Part shown: positions 10,293-20,904 of the stretch, one piece after another
Numbering within the stretch: position 1 is the first letter of the stretch
Layout of the letters: every line of letters begins with the position of its first letter
Origin: Neonectria sp. B-13
Lineage: Eukaryota; Ascomycota; Sordariomycetes; Hypocreales; Nectriaceae
Direction of reading: 5' to 3'
DNA length: 64,000 nt
NCBI GenBank assembly: GCA_002682825.1
Contig: NOKP01000056.1
Span: 1-64,000 of the forward strand
Translations under genes and position numbers: made by a program
Notes under the pieces: model-generated
What the model saw: the letters and a program-made list of their open reading frames with translations, nothing else
Database searches by the model: none
Told to the model about the DNA's origin: nothing

Positions 10293-11740
10293 TACAGAGG
10301 TCCGCGTCAAAAGTCCTTGCCCACACTCAATTACTATGAGGGTCTTCTTAGCCTTCTTTATACTCATTTCCTCCTTCTTGTCTAATGATTTCTTTTACAT
10401 GACGAGGTATTCTCACTATCCAGGCTTGGATCTTCTTTTGTGGTTGCTCTAGCCAAGCTGCCTTCCAAGCCCGAATAGCTTCCTGGCGGTTCTTAGGGGC
10501 CCTTTCCTCGTAGTCTTCCTTTTAAGCCACGGCCACGCAAGCTCAATAGCATTAAGGTCCGGCAAATTGCCACACCAAATAAGGTGGCGGACTTCGTGCA
10601 GGTCATAAATCCGCTGTTGAATGTGATGACTGTGCGCAGGAGCCTTATCTTCTTGGACCACAGTCTCCGGCCGAGCAGCTAGGCATTCCTTAGCAAAAGG
10701 AAACATCAAAGGGATCAGGATCGTCTTTTGATATCAATACCAATCGATGCCTTTACCTGAGCCTCTCGTATGCTTGCCATGTTCCTTCTTCCACTTCCAT
10801 TCAGGTTTCTTGCCAGGCAATTGCCGCAGCTTTAACCTTCTCATCCCATTATTTAGCTCTCAAAGCTCCTTCATAAGAGGCTCTAGTTCCTTATTCATCT
10901 TTTCAATCTCTTCCTTTGCAGCTGCCTTTCTATTGCGGTCTCTGGAGCCCAGCAATGGCAAGGACCCTTCTTCTCATATGTAAAGCAGCCCTAGAACATA
11001 AACTCGCTGGCCCCTTTCCATCTCTCGCGAATACAGCTGCGTACAAACGCTTCATCAGACTTCCGCCACACGCAATAGCTCCCTCGACGATGGAGCAAGA
11101 TAACAGAGGTCTCATCAGACCAAATAACATTCTTCCAATCCTCGAGGGTCCAGTGTTCATAGACTTTACACCAGTTAAGGCGTTCCCTTCTCATCTTCTT
11201 CGTCAACCCAGGCTTCCTCGTCGGTTTGGTCTTCTTGAACCCAACTTTGAGAAGGATCCGTAATACCGTCATTGCAGAGATATCGTATCCCTCGGCCAGC
11301 GATATCAGCAGCTGTTTTCTCTCTTCCATAGCGGTCTCGGCGCACCATCTTAATAACCTCCTCTTGCACCTCTTATGTATGCTTAGACGGCCGGCCAGAG
11401 CGGGGGGCATCACGCAGCCACTCATCTCGAAGGGAAAGAGGTTGTTGATTAAGTTCGAAGCCTCGTTCGATCGCTCGGGCGTAGATCTATTGATGGTGCG
11501 TAGGGGGATTCCAGTCACAAGAGAGATCCCGGCGGAAGTCTTAGCTGCGCTGTTGGGGGCCTTCAACGTGACCACTAAGGCCCGAGTCGCGATATCGGTT
11601 GGCATTGCGGTGGCGGCAGCAAGAGAGAGAATTGAGGGGAGAGAATGAGGCCATACAATTTTGGTGTGAGAATACTATTGCTTTTTCGGTAGCGTTTTTA
11701 GTGGCTTGGCAGGCAAGGACTTTTGACGCGGACCTCCATA
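10293..11740 (-). mobile_element. Tc1/mariner transposon, complete ends, dead transposase
   Basis: Terminal inverted repeats of 27 bp lie at 10295-10321 and 11712-11738. Their inner 25 bp (beginning GAGGTCCGCGTC and ending CCTTGCC) are identical. Both are flanked by the TA dinucleotide (10293-10294 and 11739-11740), the target duplication of the Tc1/mariner superfamily. The total length is about 1.45 kb, usual for Tc1-type elements. The internal transposase is broken, so the copy cannot move itself. Confidence 0.92.
10449..11605 (-). pseudogene. Tc1-type DD34E transposase, multiply broken
   Basis: Parts of the DDE transposase are spread over different frames. An N-terminal helix-turn-helix region is interrupted by an in-frame TAA near the SGRPSKHT stretch. 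The first catalytic Asp is in VIWSDETSV (codon 11114-11116). The second is in VQEDKAPAH (10647-10649), and the catalytic Glu is in DLNAIELAW (10542-10544). The second Asp and the Glu are separated by 34 residues, the DD34E pattern of Tc1/impala-like elements. At least two frameshifts and one nonsense codon are needed to explain the reading. The TAA may be a CAA mutated in RIP style. Confidence 0.88.
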
Positions 11741-12441
11741 GCGCGGTGAGTTCTGTAAAGAGACCCTTGGCCGGCATCATATGCGGCTCTATGGTACGCA
11801 GGTTGAGTACTCATCAAACACGCTACACCACCGCCAGTGAATCAATTTATGGCATTCGCGATCGGTATCTCCAGGCCATAATCTAATACGCGAGTTTCGA
11901 CTACTGTAAGCTTTGTATAAAACGCTAGTGTGCTGTGGATCAGAACTACCAGCACCCACTAGCCTCTGGCGGTGATGCATTATGTGCGTGTATTACCTCT
12001 GGAGACAACCTCGAGTGTCAAATTACTGCGTAGTGCGAACTGGCTACTGGGAGAGGATGGCCTTTTGGTCGATGTAGCCGGGGTTATTTGCATTAGAGTC
12101 GGCTGGGCCATGTTCTTAGCCCATGCTTTTGTCATGCGTTTTTAGGTGTCGGTGCAACTCGACTCCAGTTACTGATTGTGGCGTTATCCGACTGAACTGA
12201 TTTTCGGGACATGACTGAATCCTTCCGATGCCAGCCCAGCCCTTAGTCCTCCGTGCGTAAGGATCCCAAATGAGATAACATAAAAACATATCTCGCAGTT
12301 TTTAAAGATGCAACTCCTCCCAGTTTAATTCACGGCTTTCATTTATTAAATCATTAACCAAGAACACTGCCGACCCACCCTCCTCTCAACTACACACAAC
12401 CCAGATCCAGTCTTCCAACACATACTTCCTTACTATCCAAC
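11741..12441. other. Intergenic region upstream of the second DFR-like gene
   Basis: No gene is supported. TTACTGAT occurs at 12169-12176, about 265 bp before the next start codon. A pyrimidine-rich leader (12375-12435) precedes the ATG. Confidence 0.45.
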
Positions 12442-13547
12442 ATGTCCCAAGCCCTAGTAACTGGCGGAACTGGCTTCATTGGCCTCTACGTCGTCAAGCT
12501 GCTTCTCGAACACGGCCACCAGGTCAACACCACTGTCCGTAGCCTGACGAACAAGGCCAAGTGCAAACCCTTGCTGGACCTCCAGGGCCGATTCCCAGGG
12601 CGACTTTCGTTGTTCGAGGCCGACCTCGTAAAAGCCGGCTCCTTCCTCCAGGCGATGAATGGATGCCAGGTCGTCTACCACATCGCCTCGCCGTTCTTGG
12701 TCCCGTCCCAGATCAAGGACGGCTTCAAAGACTGCGTCGAACCAGCCCTGGAGGGTACGAGGAACGTCCTTGAATCTGTCAACAAGACCGAAAGTGTCAC
12801 GCGCGTGGTATTGACGTCATCTAGTAGGTGATTTGAACTAGGAGATCATGCTTAAGTCTTGTATTGGTATCTAACAGCCACCTAGTCTCGGCAATGTACG
12901 GCGACAGCAAAGATGTCCTTTCAATGGAAAACGCGACGCTCTCTGAGTCCAACTGGAACGAGACCAGCAGCGTCACACACTACCCCTACGCTTACTCAAA
13001 GTTGATCGCCGAGCGCGAGGCCTGGAAGCTCCACGACGCCCAAAGCCGGTGGTCTCTGGTGGTCATCAACCCGGGCTTGGTCATCGGTCCATCTCTGAGC
13101 CCGGAAACCGCTTCTGGCAGTCTATTCATGCTTGAAGCCCTGTACCGCGGAGAAAACAAAATAGGATCTCCGGATCTGTCGTACCCGGTGGTCGACGTCA
13201 GGGAAGTAGCCGAGGCGCACGTGAAGGTGGGCGAGAACACGGCCACCAAGGGGAGATACATCATCTCGGGCGATCACACGGTCAGTCTGCTTGACATGGC
13301 CAACTTCGTCAGGCCGATTCACCAGAATCCCAAGGCTTTGCCTTGCTGGAACATGCCCAAGGTTATGATCTACCTTGCCGGGCCCTTCATTGGTATTACC
13401 AAGAAGTGGGCAGATGGAAACGTTGGCATTAGGTTCAAAGTTGATAACACTAGGGGTATTAGGGAGTTGGGCATGGCTTATACTCCCGTAGAACAAGTGA
13501 TCCAGGCTCACTATCGGTCCTGGGCTGAGCAGCAGTCTTCTAAGTAA
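12442..13547 (+). CDS. Second NAD(P)-dependent dihydroflavonol-reductase-like enzyme
   Basis: Two exons, 12442-12823 and 12886-13547, are joined across a 62 bp intron (GTAGGT...TAG) and give 347 residues in one frame. The start MSQALVTGGTGFIG holds the TGGTGFIG cofactor loop (residues 7-14). VVLTSS leads into the spliced codon 128, and the active-site YxxxK is Y162/K166 in HYPYAYSKLIAERE. The C-terminal region (VDVREVAEAHVKV, GRYIISGDH) is characteristic of DFR/cinnamoyl-CoA-reductase-like extended SDRs. It is only distantly like the other reductase at 6504-7728, so the two probably carry out different reductions. It is the last intact gene before the transposon-rich part of the arm and appears functional. 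Confidence 0.9.
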
Positions 13548-13629
13548 CTGCTAATATATACTGGAGGTATAGAGTTTTTTCATTTTATTTTTCATATCCG
13601 CTAGTATAGTATTATATAAGACCTGTTTT

Positions 13630-13663
13630 CACTATTGAAACTACTGTTTGGACTACTGTTTCT
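13630..13663 (-). repeat. Isolated 34-bp terminal box of the 1.1-kb element family
   Basis: This stretch matches the 3' end of the three AT-rich elements described below, apart from the outermost base. It includes the paired 12-mers AAACAGTAGTCC and AAACAGTAGTTT (read on the minus strand). Here it sits in GC-normal sequence without the rest of the element. It is followed at 13665 by TGTCACGG, which looks like the start of an LTR, so an LTR insertion may have cut the element. No matching other end was found. Confidence 0.6.
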
Positions 13664-13743
13664 ATGTCACGGCCCAGGTTGACCCCGGTCACATGGCGCG
13701 TGCACGTCATGCCCACCCCTACCAATTTCCTACCAATCACAGG

Positions 13744-13803
13744 TGGATCACGATTCTCAACCATGATCTATCATGGATCACGACTCCAAACCATAATCCA
13801 TCC
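13744..13803. repeat. Two 30-bp tandem repeats
   Basis: Two direct copies (13744-13773 and 13774-13803), each starting TGGATCACGA. They differ at several C/T and G/A positions. They sit just inside the LTR-like start at 13665. Confidence 0.7.
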
Positions 13804-14039
13804 AATAGAACACTTCAAAGTATATATATACATTTATTTAGCACATTAGACAAGAGCCTTAAGCTCTTTAGCTATTAATACTATCACTTAGTTATACAAT
13901 AACTTACTATTGTATATTACTATTGTAACCTATATTGCTTACTATAATGTTCTAATCCACTCAATCATTTAACTATACACCTTAAACCTACCTTATACCA
14001 CTATACTCGGAGACGAAACTCAAGCACACCAAAAGCCAT

Positions 14040-14200
14040 TTCCATTTCTAGAGCTGAGCTCCTGCTGCTCTAAGCTGAGCTGTCGCTGAGCTTGGGCTGA
14101 GGATCCTAGAGCTGGGCTGAGCTGGGCTGAGCTTGGACTGAGGATCCTGGAGCTCGGGCTGAGCCTGACTGAGCTTTGGGCTGAGGTGCCTGGAGGGCCC
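14040..14200. repeat. Degenerate GC-rich tandem repeat (GAGCTGGGCT-like)
   Basis: Repeated units of the type GAGCTGGGCT with interspersed GGATCCT fill about 160 bp. An open frame across it translates to Ser/Pro/Gln-rich low-complexity sequence and is probably not a gene. Confidence 0.65.
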
Positions 14201-15085
14201 ACTTTTGGGATCACAGACCCCTGTGAGGGACCTAGATCTGGGATAACATCCCCAAATTTAGGCCCCTACTAGCCTTTCCTATGTTAAAGAACCTGACCTT
14301 TAGTTTATGACTGGGTGGTTTGAGAAACCTGCATCTGTGATGCTACCTAGGGGGGCAGAGAATAATCTAGGCATTCAGGCAATATAGGCATGGGGAGGAT
14401 ACCTAGGTATTCTAAGAAGCCTATCTTAACTAGAGGTCTAGTCTAAAGCGAAGTCATTTAAGCTAATAAAACTACTATGATTACGAGAAGGATCTCCTCA
14501 TTATCAGTGAAATAGGTAGAGGTGACAACTTCATGTAAGGCCTTGAATCTTAGTAAGTAGCTATTTGCCTGAGCTAGCATTGATGGCGTGTAAGATGGAG
14601 ACTTTAATGTCTCGATAAGGGCGATTTGCATGAAGAAGGATCTGTTTTAGGATGGCGGAAGGAGGAGCTTAGGCTAAGATTGGTTCCCGGTCATGAGCCA
14701 CTACATGCCATTTGATCCTTGTTGCAGAGTTTCGTCGCTTGAGGGCCGAGTCACGTTAAGCGAGAAGAGGCTGCGACTTCCAGTCAAAGTGAGGAGAGTG
14801 GTGCGTCACATGGCAATGTATCTGCATGTGGTGACTCGCATCTCCCGCGACTTGAGAGTTCAGTACCAACGGTCGGGGATACATTGGACTACCGCGCTCT
14901 TAAGCTGGCTTTAAAGTGCCAAAATCTTCCTGGTATGCAACTGCTGTTTAGGTTTCATAGGTGTCGGAAAATCGAAGTCTGGGGAGTGTTGTTGGATTGT
15001 GTAGTGATGCTGAGTGCACTTGATAAAAAGGGTGGTTCTTATTGTTCTTATTGTTTTTGTTTCTAACGAACGTAAAGGCCCTATT
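14201..15085. other. Relic DNA without a recognisable gene
   Basis: The base composition is intermediate. On the minus strand near 14470-14600 a peptide (ANSYLLRFKALHEVVTSTYF) resembles transposon gag-like sequence only vaguely, with stops on both sides. I see nothing firm in this stretch. Confidence 0.35.
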
Positions 15086-15277
15086 TTATATTTCAATATG
15101 AGCCTGAGTCCTACGAAGTCGCCACCATCTAGGACTTTCTTTTAGGGTTTGTGTCATGACATCAGGGTCGTGAAGTCGAGGGGGAACCTTAATTCTTCCA
15201 ACAGGGAGTGGACCCGCAAAGCTTGCAAATAAAGACATTAAAAACAGGGTTACAATAGATAGGGTCGATTTTCGCAT
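15086..15277 (-). CDS. Candidate small secreted peptide (63 aa)
   Basis: The frame starts MRKSTLSIVTLFLMSLFASFAGPLPVG: two basic residues, a hydrophobic core and small residues suggest a signal peptide cleaved near AGP. The remaining roughly 40 residues are basic, with an RLRR site that could be cut by a kexin-like protease and no cysteines. No intron or homologue is recognised. The surroundings are gene-poor relic DNA, where small effector-like genes are often found, but a chance frame is quite possible. Confidence 0.35.
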   Translation of the reverse strand: MRKSTLSIVTLFLMSLFASFAGPLPVGRIKVPPRLHDPDVMTQTLKESPRWWRLRRTQAHIEI

Positions 15278-16339
15278 TCTAGTGGATATGTTGTAAAGTA
15301 TTCTGAGTCAGGTTGTTTGCTATTGACTTAGATCCTGCTAATAGCATAGAAGCACTTAGGGCAGGGCCGGCGGAGAGCTGATAGGATAAACTCATACTTT
15401 CAACTGAAACTTGCGCCATCAGGAGTTAAAGGAATTATCAGATCAGCATCTACAGCAAGCCTCTAATAAGGATTGCATAACCGACGATAGAGATGGGTAG
15501 CATTCAATTGCAGAAACAGGCCTAATTGTAACTAGCACAGGGAAAAGTTGCCGTCATCTAACATGTACGGGATGTCTATTTATGCATGACCCGCGGAGAG
15601 ACCCGGTGAGTGACCGGGTAATGTAGCATCACAGCCATCACTTCCGAAAGCCACAAATTCAAACAGAGCGGTAATTCATGGGCCAAAAACACAATATTAG
15701 GCCATGGGGAGAGTTTCGTGCCAGATAGCGGGGCACGTAGTGCCGGCTTCACCAAGGCGAAGCATCGCGATGACGGGCCGCCTGTTGTATCTGCAGCCAA
15801 GTAACCATTCGGCATTAGGTGGCTAAAAGTCGGTGAGCATCCTCGTTAGTGAACAAATCAGATTACGCGACAAGGAAAGTAAGGCGTACTAGCGGGACAA
15901 GTAACGTACGCCCGACCAAGGCGAAGAGGCCTCCCATCCCACTGCGTAGTCTCCGTGGCTCAATTTCTTCGACATTGTAGAGGGCAACGGCGATTTCTAT
16001 GCGTGGGCTCCGCCGTTCCTTACGTCGCTGGCAGGTTGTCGAGCAGAGAGGGAACGAATTTCTCACGCGTGACAGTACCTGTGGCGTTTCACCTCAGCCA
16101 GCCCAAAAGCTCATTCACATAGCCTCGGCCTCGATTCTTTCGGCACTCGATATCATCTCTTGGTGCAAATGGCAATTAACCTATTCGTTCAGACTTGTGG
16201 AGCTAAATCGTGTGGCTAACCGTTAGTTCGTCATGGCAGTGATCACTGTGGACGTTAAGGGGCTAGAACGACACAGCCACCATGCAACATACATTTCACA
16301 GTAGATGGTAGTAGAGCACTGGTCACAGCTCACAGAAAC
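15278..16339. other. Relic DNA without a recognisable gene
   Basis: Several frames of 60-80 codons occur on both strands, none with a domain I can recognise. A short hairpin (ACCCGGT/ACCGGGT) lies at about 15601-15619. Confidence 0.4.
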
Positions 16340-16573
16340 CTTATTACACAGCAAGCACTTGATAGCAGGGAGAAGGCATAGGGGCCAGATCACACGTCGA
16401 CACTCTCTACAGTCAATAACCTGGGCAATCTCTACAAAAGCCAAAGCCGGCTTCAGGACGCTGAGGCGATGTACCAGCGAGCACTGGATGGCTACGAGAC
16501 GGCTCTGGGACCGACTTTAATAGCAACCTATATCCCTGCCTTAGACACACTGTTTGGGTACCTGGGCGTGTAC
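16340..16573 (+). pseudogene. Decayed TPR fragment (kinesin-light-chain/NLR-type repeats)
   Basis: The plus strand reads QALDSREKA-stop-GPDHTSTLSTVNNLGNLY and continues to DAEAMYQRALDGYETALGP. This is the classic 42-residue TPR of fungal NB-ARC/NACHT-TPR receptors and kinesin light chain. The two ALD motifs start exactly 126 bp apart (16355 and 16481). A TAG at 16379-16381 replaces the usual Leu codon of KALGPDHT. Reading on, TYIPALDTLFGYLGVY looks like the start of a third repeat before decay. No start, NACHT domain or downstream repeats remain. It is a remnant of a large receptor-type gene or of a transposon-captured piece. Confidence 0.8.
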
Positions 16574-17060
16574 ATGGCGTGTGACTGCTATAGTGATATC
16601 CTTCTAGCTGGTTTCAGTATAAGGATGTGTTGGACAGCGTACAGCAAATTCGATCACAATGATAGGGATCAATACGATGTGGACCCCAAAGATGATGATG
16701 TTATTGATCAAGGATCCCTCCGGCCCCCTCTTTTCTCGAGAGGGGTTTTCTAGTCATCTGACTAAAGCTAGGATATCTGTGTATCAGAGGTTTATGCAAA
16801 TCCAGGTCTTATGTCGCCACACGAGGGGTCAATCCAACAAGATGTACAGGGACTCAGAGCGGGGATCATATGCAACTCAGAATTAACACACACCCAATCA
16901 AAACGCCTCACAGAATAAGGGCTCGTGACAGCTGGAGTGCAATGCGCCTCACAAGCTGCACTGCCCCCACAAGATGCTCCGCCCCCACCAGATGCTCTGC
17001 CCCGCGAGCTGCACTGCCTACAAACAGGTCTTAACATTGCTTGAGTTAGATATAGGGTTG
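16574..17060. other. Relic DNA with a GC-rich repeat, up to the AT-rich boundary
   Basis: The patch at about 16938-17025 repeats short units such as AGATGCTCYGCCCC and AGCTGCACTGCC. No gene is supported. Immediately after it, base composition falls sharply to very AT-rich. Confidence 0.55.
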
Positions 17061-17702
17061 CTATAAACATTAAAATTTCCACTGTTGAGTTTTCAAGGTT
17101 AGTTACTATACTTCAAAATTGGATTAAGGTCTATCTATAATGTAAAGTAATAGTGAGCTATATTTTAACTCTTTTAATTTTATATAGCTAATACTATACT
17201 AATATATACATTAAATTAAGGCTTAAAATAGAAAGCTATAATAGGACTTCTTTATATTATAATAAAATACTAGAAGAATATTATTAGATTGGAATATATA
17301 AAGAGTAACTCTAAAGGAAATTATATAGAACTAACTATACATTCACTAAGTAGAGCCTAAAGAGGAAGGCAGTCACCCTTAGTAGAATCCTAATAGCTTT
17401 ACTTTTAAGATAGTATTATAATCTTAACTTATAGTTTAGAACCTAAGGGATATATAGATAATATATACATAATATATACATATTTTATTAGTAAAACTTA
17501 TACTTTAGTATAAAGATACTACTTAGGAAAATGCTATTCTAATACAGTTGAATTAAGAGGGAAGAAATAGAGATTGTATAAGCTTAAGGAATGCTAAAAG
17601 GATAATTCTAGGACCCTAAGAATAATCAAAAGAAGGAGAATTTAATAGTAGTTAAAGATAGTAAAGAATATTAAAGTTAATTATAAAAATGGTTAAGATT
17701 AT

Positions 17703-18789
17703 TTAGATATAATAGTCCTTAGTAGTATACACCTAGAGAAGAGACTAAAGGTTAAATAGTATAAAAGAAAACAGAAAAAACAATAGTATAATAGGCTTAA
17801 TACCTAAGCTTAAGGCAATAATAACTCAAAGAGATAAAAGTTTCTACTATAAAGTTAAGGTGTAAGTTTTGCTGCCCTAATCAGCTAGAAAAGCTAGATC
17901 TTAGAAAAGCTAGATCTTAGAAAAGCTAGATCTTAGAAAAGCTAGATCTTAAAAAAGCTAAACCTTAGAAAAGGCTAAAACCCCTTAGGATAAAAGCCCA
18001 GCCTATAAGGCTCTATACTTTCCAGGTTACTTACCTCTTTGCATTCTATCCAACCTTCCAAACAATACAACAACTATACCACCAATTGCATAAGATAACT
18101 GCTGTCTGAATCGTACTATAGCCCAGCAAGCCCTTACTAAGCTATACACATAGGCTCTCATATAACCTATATATTGAATTGAAAGAACATCTAAGCCTCA
18201 TTTCTATACTACAAATTGCAGCTTAAAAGTCTAACCTAGGGCATATAAAATAGCCTATAATTAATTACTTTAGACCTAAGAAATTAGTCTAATTAGTAGT
18301 CTTTAGCTATAATATCCTACTATAAGATAGAATCTAGCTTAATATAGTAATAGTTTAATAGATTATAATAGAATAGCTCTTTCTAGAGAGGCTAGCTCTA
18401 AAGCTAGAAAGGAATAGTAATATTACTACTATAGAGAAGGAGTTTCTTAAGAAGCTATATAACCTTATCTCTACCCTATGGATTATACAGTTAACAGATA
18501 ACATTGTTCTAACCAATCTACAGCTGAAGGAGTAATGCATTAGAAACCAAGGGAATCCTACTGTAGTCATCTCTAACATCAGCCACAAAGCATAGAGGGA
18601 TTTGGCGGAGGGAGTTCTAGGAAGCCTGATGGTCGTTCCTAGCGTCAGCGGATGGAGGGGGCAAAAGTCAATAATTAGGTTCAAAATCCAAAGATCTATC
18701 CCCCCGTTAAGCTCAAGCAAAGGAAACACGTGATTTAGTACAATTGCAGATAGGCAGAAACAGTAGTCCAAACAGTAGTTTTAACAGTG
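17703..18789 (+). mobile_element. SINE-like/non-autonomous retroelement, copy 1 (1087 bp)
   Basis: It begins TTAGATATAATAGTCC and ends in the paired 12-mers AAACAGTAGTCC/AAACAGTAGTTT plus YAACAGTG. It has no terminal inverted repeats. It is flanked by 14-bp direct repeats (17689-17702 and 18790-18803, ATRGTTAAGATTAT, one G/A difference). The same flanking sequence exists without the insertion at 21927-21940 (inverted), proving the insertion. Five 16-bp units, AAAAGCTAGATCTTAG, lie at 17889-17968. Long duplications of 14 bp fit target-primed retrotransposition. No protein is identifiable. Confidence 0.8.
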
Positions 18790-20160
18790 ATAGTTAAGAT
18801 TATAATAGTAGATAAGATAGAAGAAGGATAGTCTAATAAGTAATAAAATTTATAAAGAAGAAAGAGATAATAATGCTAATAAGTAGCTGCTTTAGTCCCT
18901 TAAGTAGGTATAGCTAATTGGTGCTGCTCTTGCTAGTATTAAACCTTAAGTATATAAATCCTCTAATATAATATTTAAGCTATCTAAGTATTATACTAGC
19001 TATTTAATAAATATACTATTAGTAAAGCCTAAAGAAGATAGTAATACTAAAATTAACTTTCTTCTTAAGATATTATTATATTTATTTACTCTTTTATTAG
19101 TAATTAGCTTTAATTCTAAAATAATATTTAAGTATAAGCCTTAATAGTTATAATTAGAACTAAATAAGATATATATTTTTAAGTTTCTATCTAGCTATAA
19201 AGATAAATATATCTAGTACTAATTATTAATATAGCTTCTTTTGAACTAGCTATAATATAAGGTACTTTCCTATTATTAGGGAAAGGTAAATATTAGAAAG
19301 AAAATAACTTATAATAGTATTTAATTTAAAGTTATATTCAACCTATTCTATACTTTTAAATGCTTAAGAAAGATTAATAAGTCTTAAATTCTTTAGGTTA
19401 ATACTCTTTATATTAACTAAGAGGATAAGAATGAAAAAGGCAAATAAATCCCTTTTATAAGGAATATTTATTATAACTATAAATAATATTTTATCTAGCT
19501 GGGAGATAATAGTAATAATAAGATAGTAGACTTTCTAGATTCTCTAAAGAGGAAAGTTATAAGCTATAATTATAGTCTTAACTAAACTAGATACTATAAG
19601 GAAAGAAAAATAGAAATAGTAAATTACTATATTATAATTCTTATAAAGAGCTATTAAGATAAATTTTAAATGAAAGAGTTTAAAGAATCTTAAATAGATA
19701 TAATTAGAATGCTATAAAGTCCTTAGTAGAATTAATACTAAATAGTATAAGAATTCCTTATTATTAAATAGATTTTAGTCTTCTATAGATTATTTTAAAT
19801 AAGCTAGTATTTATTTATAAGTATTCTTCTTATAGTTTATACAATCTATAAATAAATTGTTAAAAGGTATCTTTCTAATAGTAACTTATATAGAATACTT
19901 ATAGCTAACTTAATATAAGTATTTATTTTAATCTAATAAATAATAGACTTAGAAAATTATTAGAAAAGATAGAGCTTACTCAATAGGGTATTTAAAGTTA
20001 GTAAAATAAGTAACTAATAGAATAGAGGACTTTTTAAAGTAATAAGAGTCTCTAAAGAAAGTCCTTAAGATAATAGAATAGCTTATTGAATAGAGTAAGA
20101 AATATAAGTTATAAAGATATTCCTATTTATTAGAGCTAATAAACTATAACTAGGCTTAAT

Positions 20161-20530
20161 AAATCCTAGGAAAATATCTATAGATATTATATAATATAGT
20201 ACTATTTATACTATATATATACTATATAGGTCTATTACTATTATCTTATTAGTCCGATTATATCTTAATTAGCTTTCTAAGTTATTTAAATAAAGTTTAG
20301 AAACCTCTTTTTTAAACTACTAATAATATAATAGTAACCTATTCAATCATTATATATATAATTTATAATGTAAAACTGCTTCTAGCCTATCTAATGACCC
20401 TAGCCTAGCTATAATTAGTTTATTAGATCTTAGGCAATTTGTCTATAAAAAGAGAGTATCTATCTACTCTATCTATAGCTATCTAAGTATCTTATGCATT
20501 CAATTCTTATTCAATATAACTAATAAGCAT
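20161..20530 (+). repeat. Repeat family L, copy 1 (RIP-eroded)
   Basis: Its first 194 bp align gap-free with 29731-29924, where most of the same positions keep C or G. Part of it (about 20234-20516) is repeated in inverted orientation at about 20905-21187. It may be an LTR or an internal part of a retroelement; the ends are not clear enough to decide. Confidence 0.7.
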
Positions 20531-20904
20531 ATCATTTTGACCTACTTTTCCTGCTCTATCTAATGAGCTATTCCATTGTCTTAAGAACCTTCTTCAGAGA
20601 CCCCTATATAAGAGGATGGACTCATACAGCCAACCTTAGAGTAAAGCCACTATAGCTACTATAGCTAGGGGCCTAGCCCTACAAGGACTATATAGAGTCC
20701 TTAGCACGCAATCTATGACTGCTCGCTAAGTTGAAGTCTTATAATATAATAATACCTACTCTTTAAGCCTAATATCTTACCCTAATTGAACCAATCCTTA
20801 CACCCTATTACTATAAGAAGTCTTTTATCCTTTTAGTTACTTATTTTACTAATTTTAATTACCCTATTAAGCAGGCAATTTCATTCTTAACATTATTGAG
20901 TTAA

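Noticed and set aside
13665..14000. Possible solo LTR starting TGTCACGG.
   Set aside because: No matching CA end, second LTR or target duplication could be found, so it is mentioned only as a possibility.
14020..14214. 64-codon Ser/Pro-rich frame.
   Set aside because: It is explained by the GC-rich tandem repeat beneath it.
15860..16066. Minus-strand peptide with GDYAVGW, recalling the N-terminus of fungal NLR/PNP-domain proteins.
   Set aside because: Only a few residues match, the frame is short, and it lies on the strand opposite to the TPR fragment.
16223..16444. Cysteine-rich minus-strand frame resembling a zinc finger (CLLCNKVSVSCDQC).
   Set aside because: It overlaps antisense the clear TPR remnant on the plus strand, whose 42-residue period is far better evidence.
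13618..17042. A 12-bp inverted match (TAAGACCTGTTT at 13618 and AAACAGGTCTTA near 17031), considered as element ends.
   Set aside because: Matches of this length are expected by chance many times in 64 kb, and no other end-like features accompany it.
17889..17968. Regular 16-bp array considered as a CRISPR-like array.
   Set aside because: There are no spacers, the units are contiguous, and the host is eukaryotic. It is a minisatellite.
18355..18771. A 138-codon open frame antisense to element copy 1 (also 40979-41395), with related pieces at 26533-26946.
   Set aside because: It is broken in copy 3 and shows no recognisable domain. Antisense frames open easily in RIP-eroded DNA because stops accumulate on the other strand.
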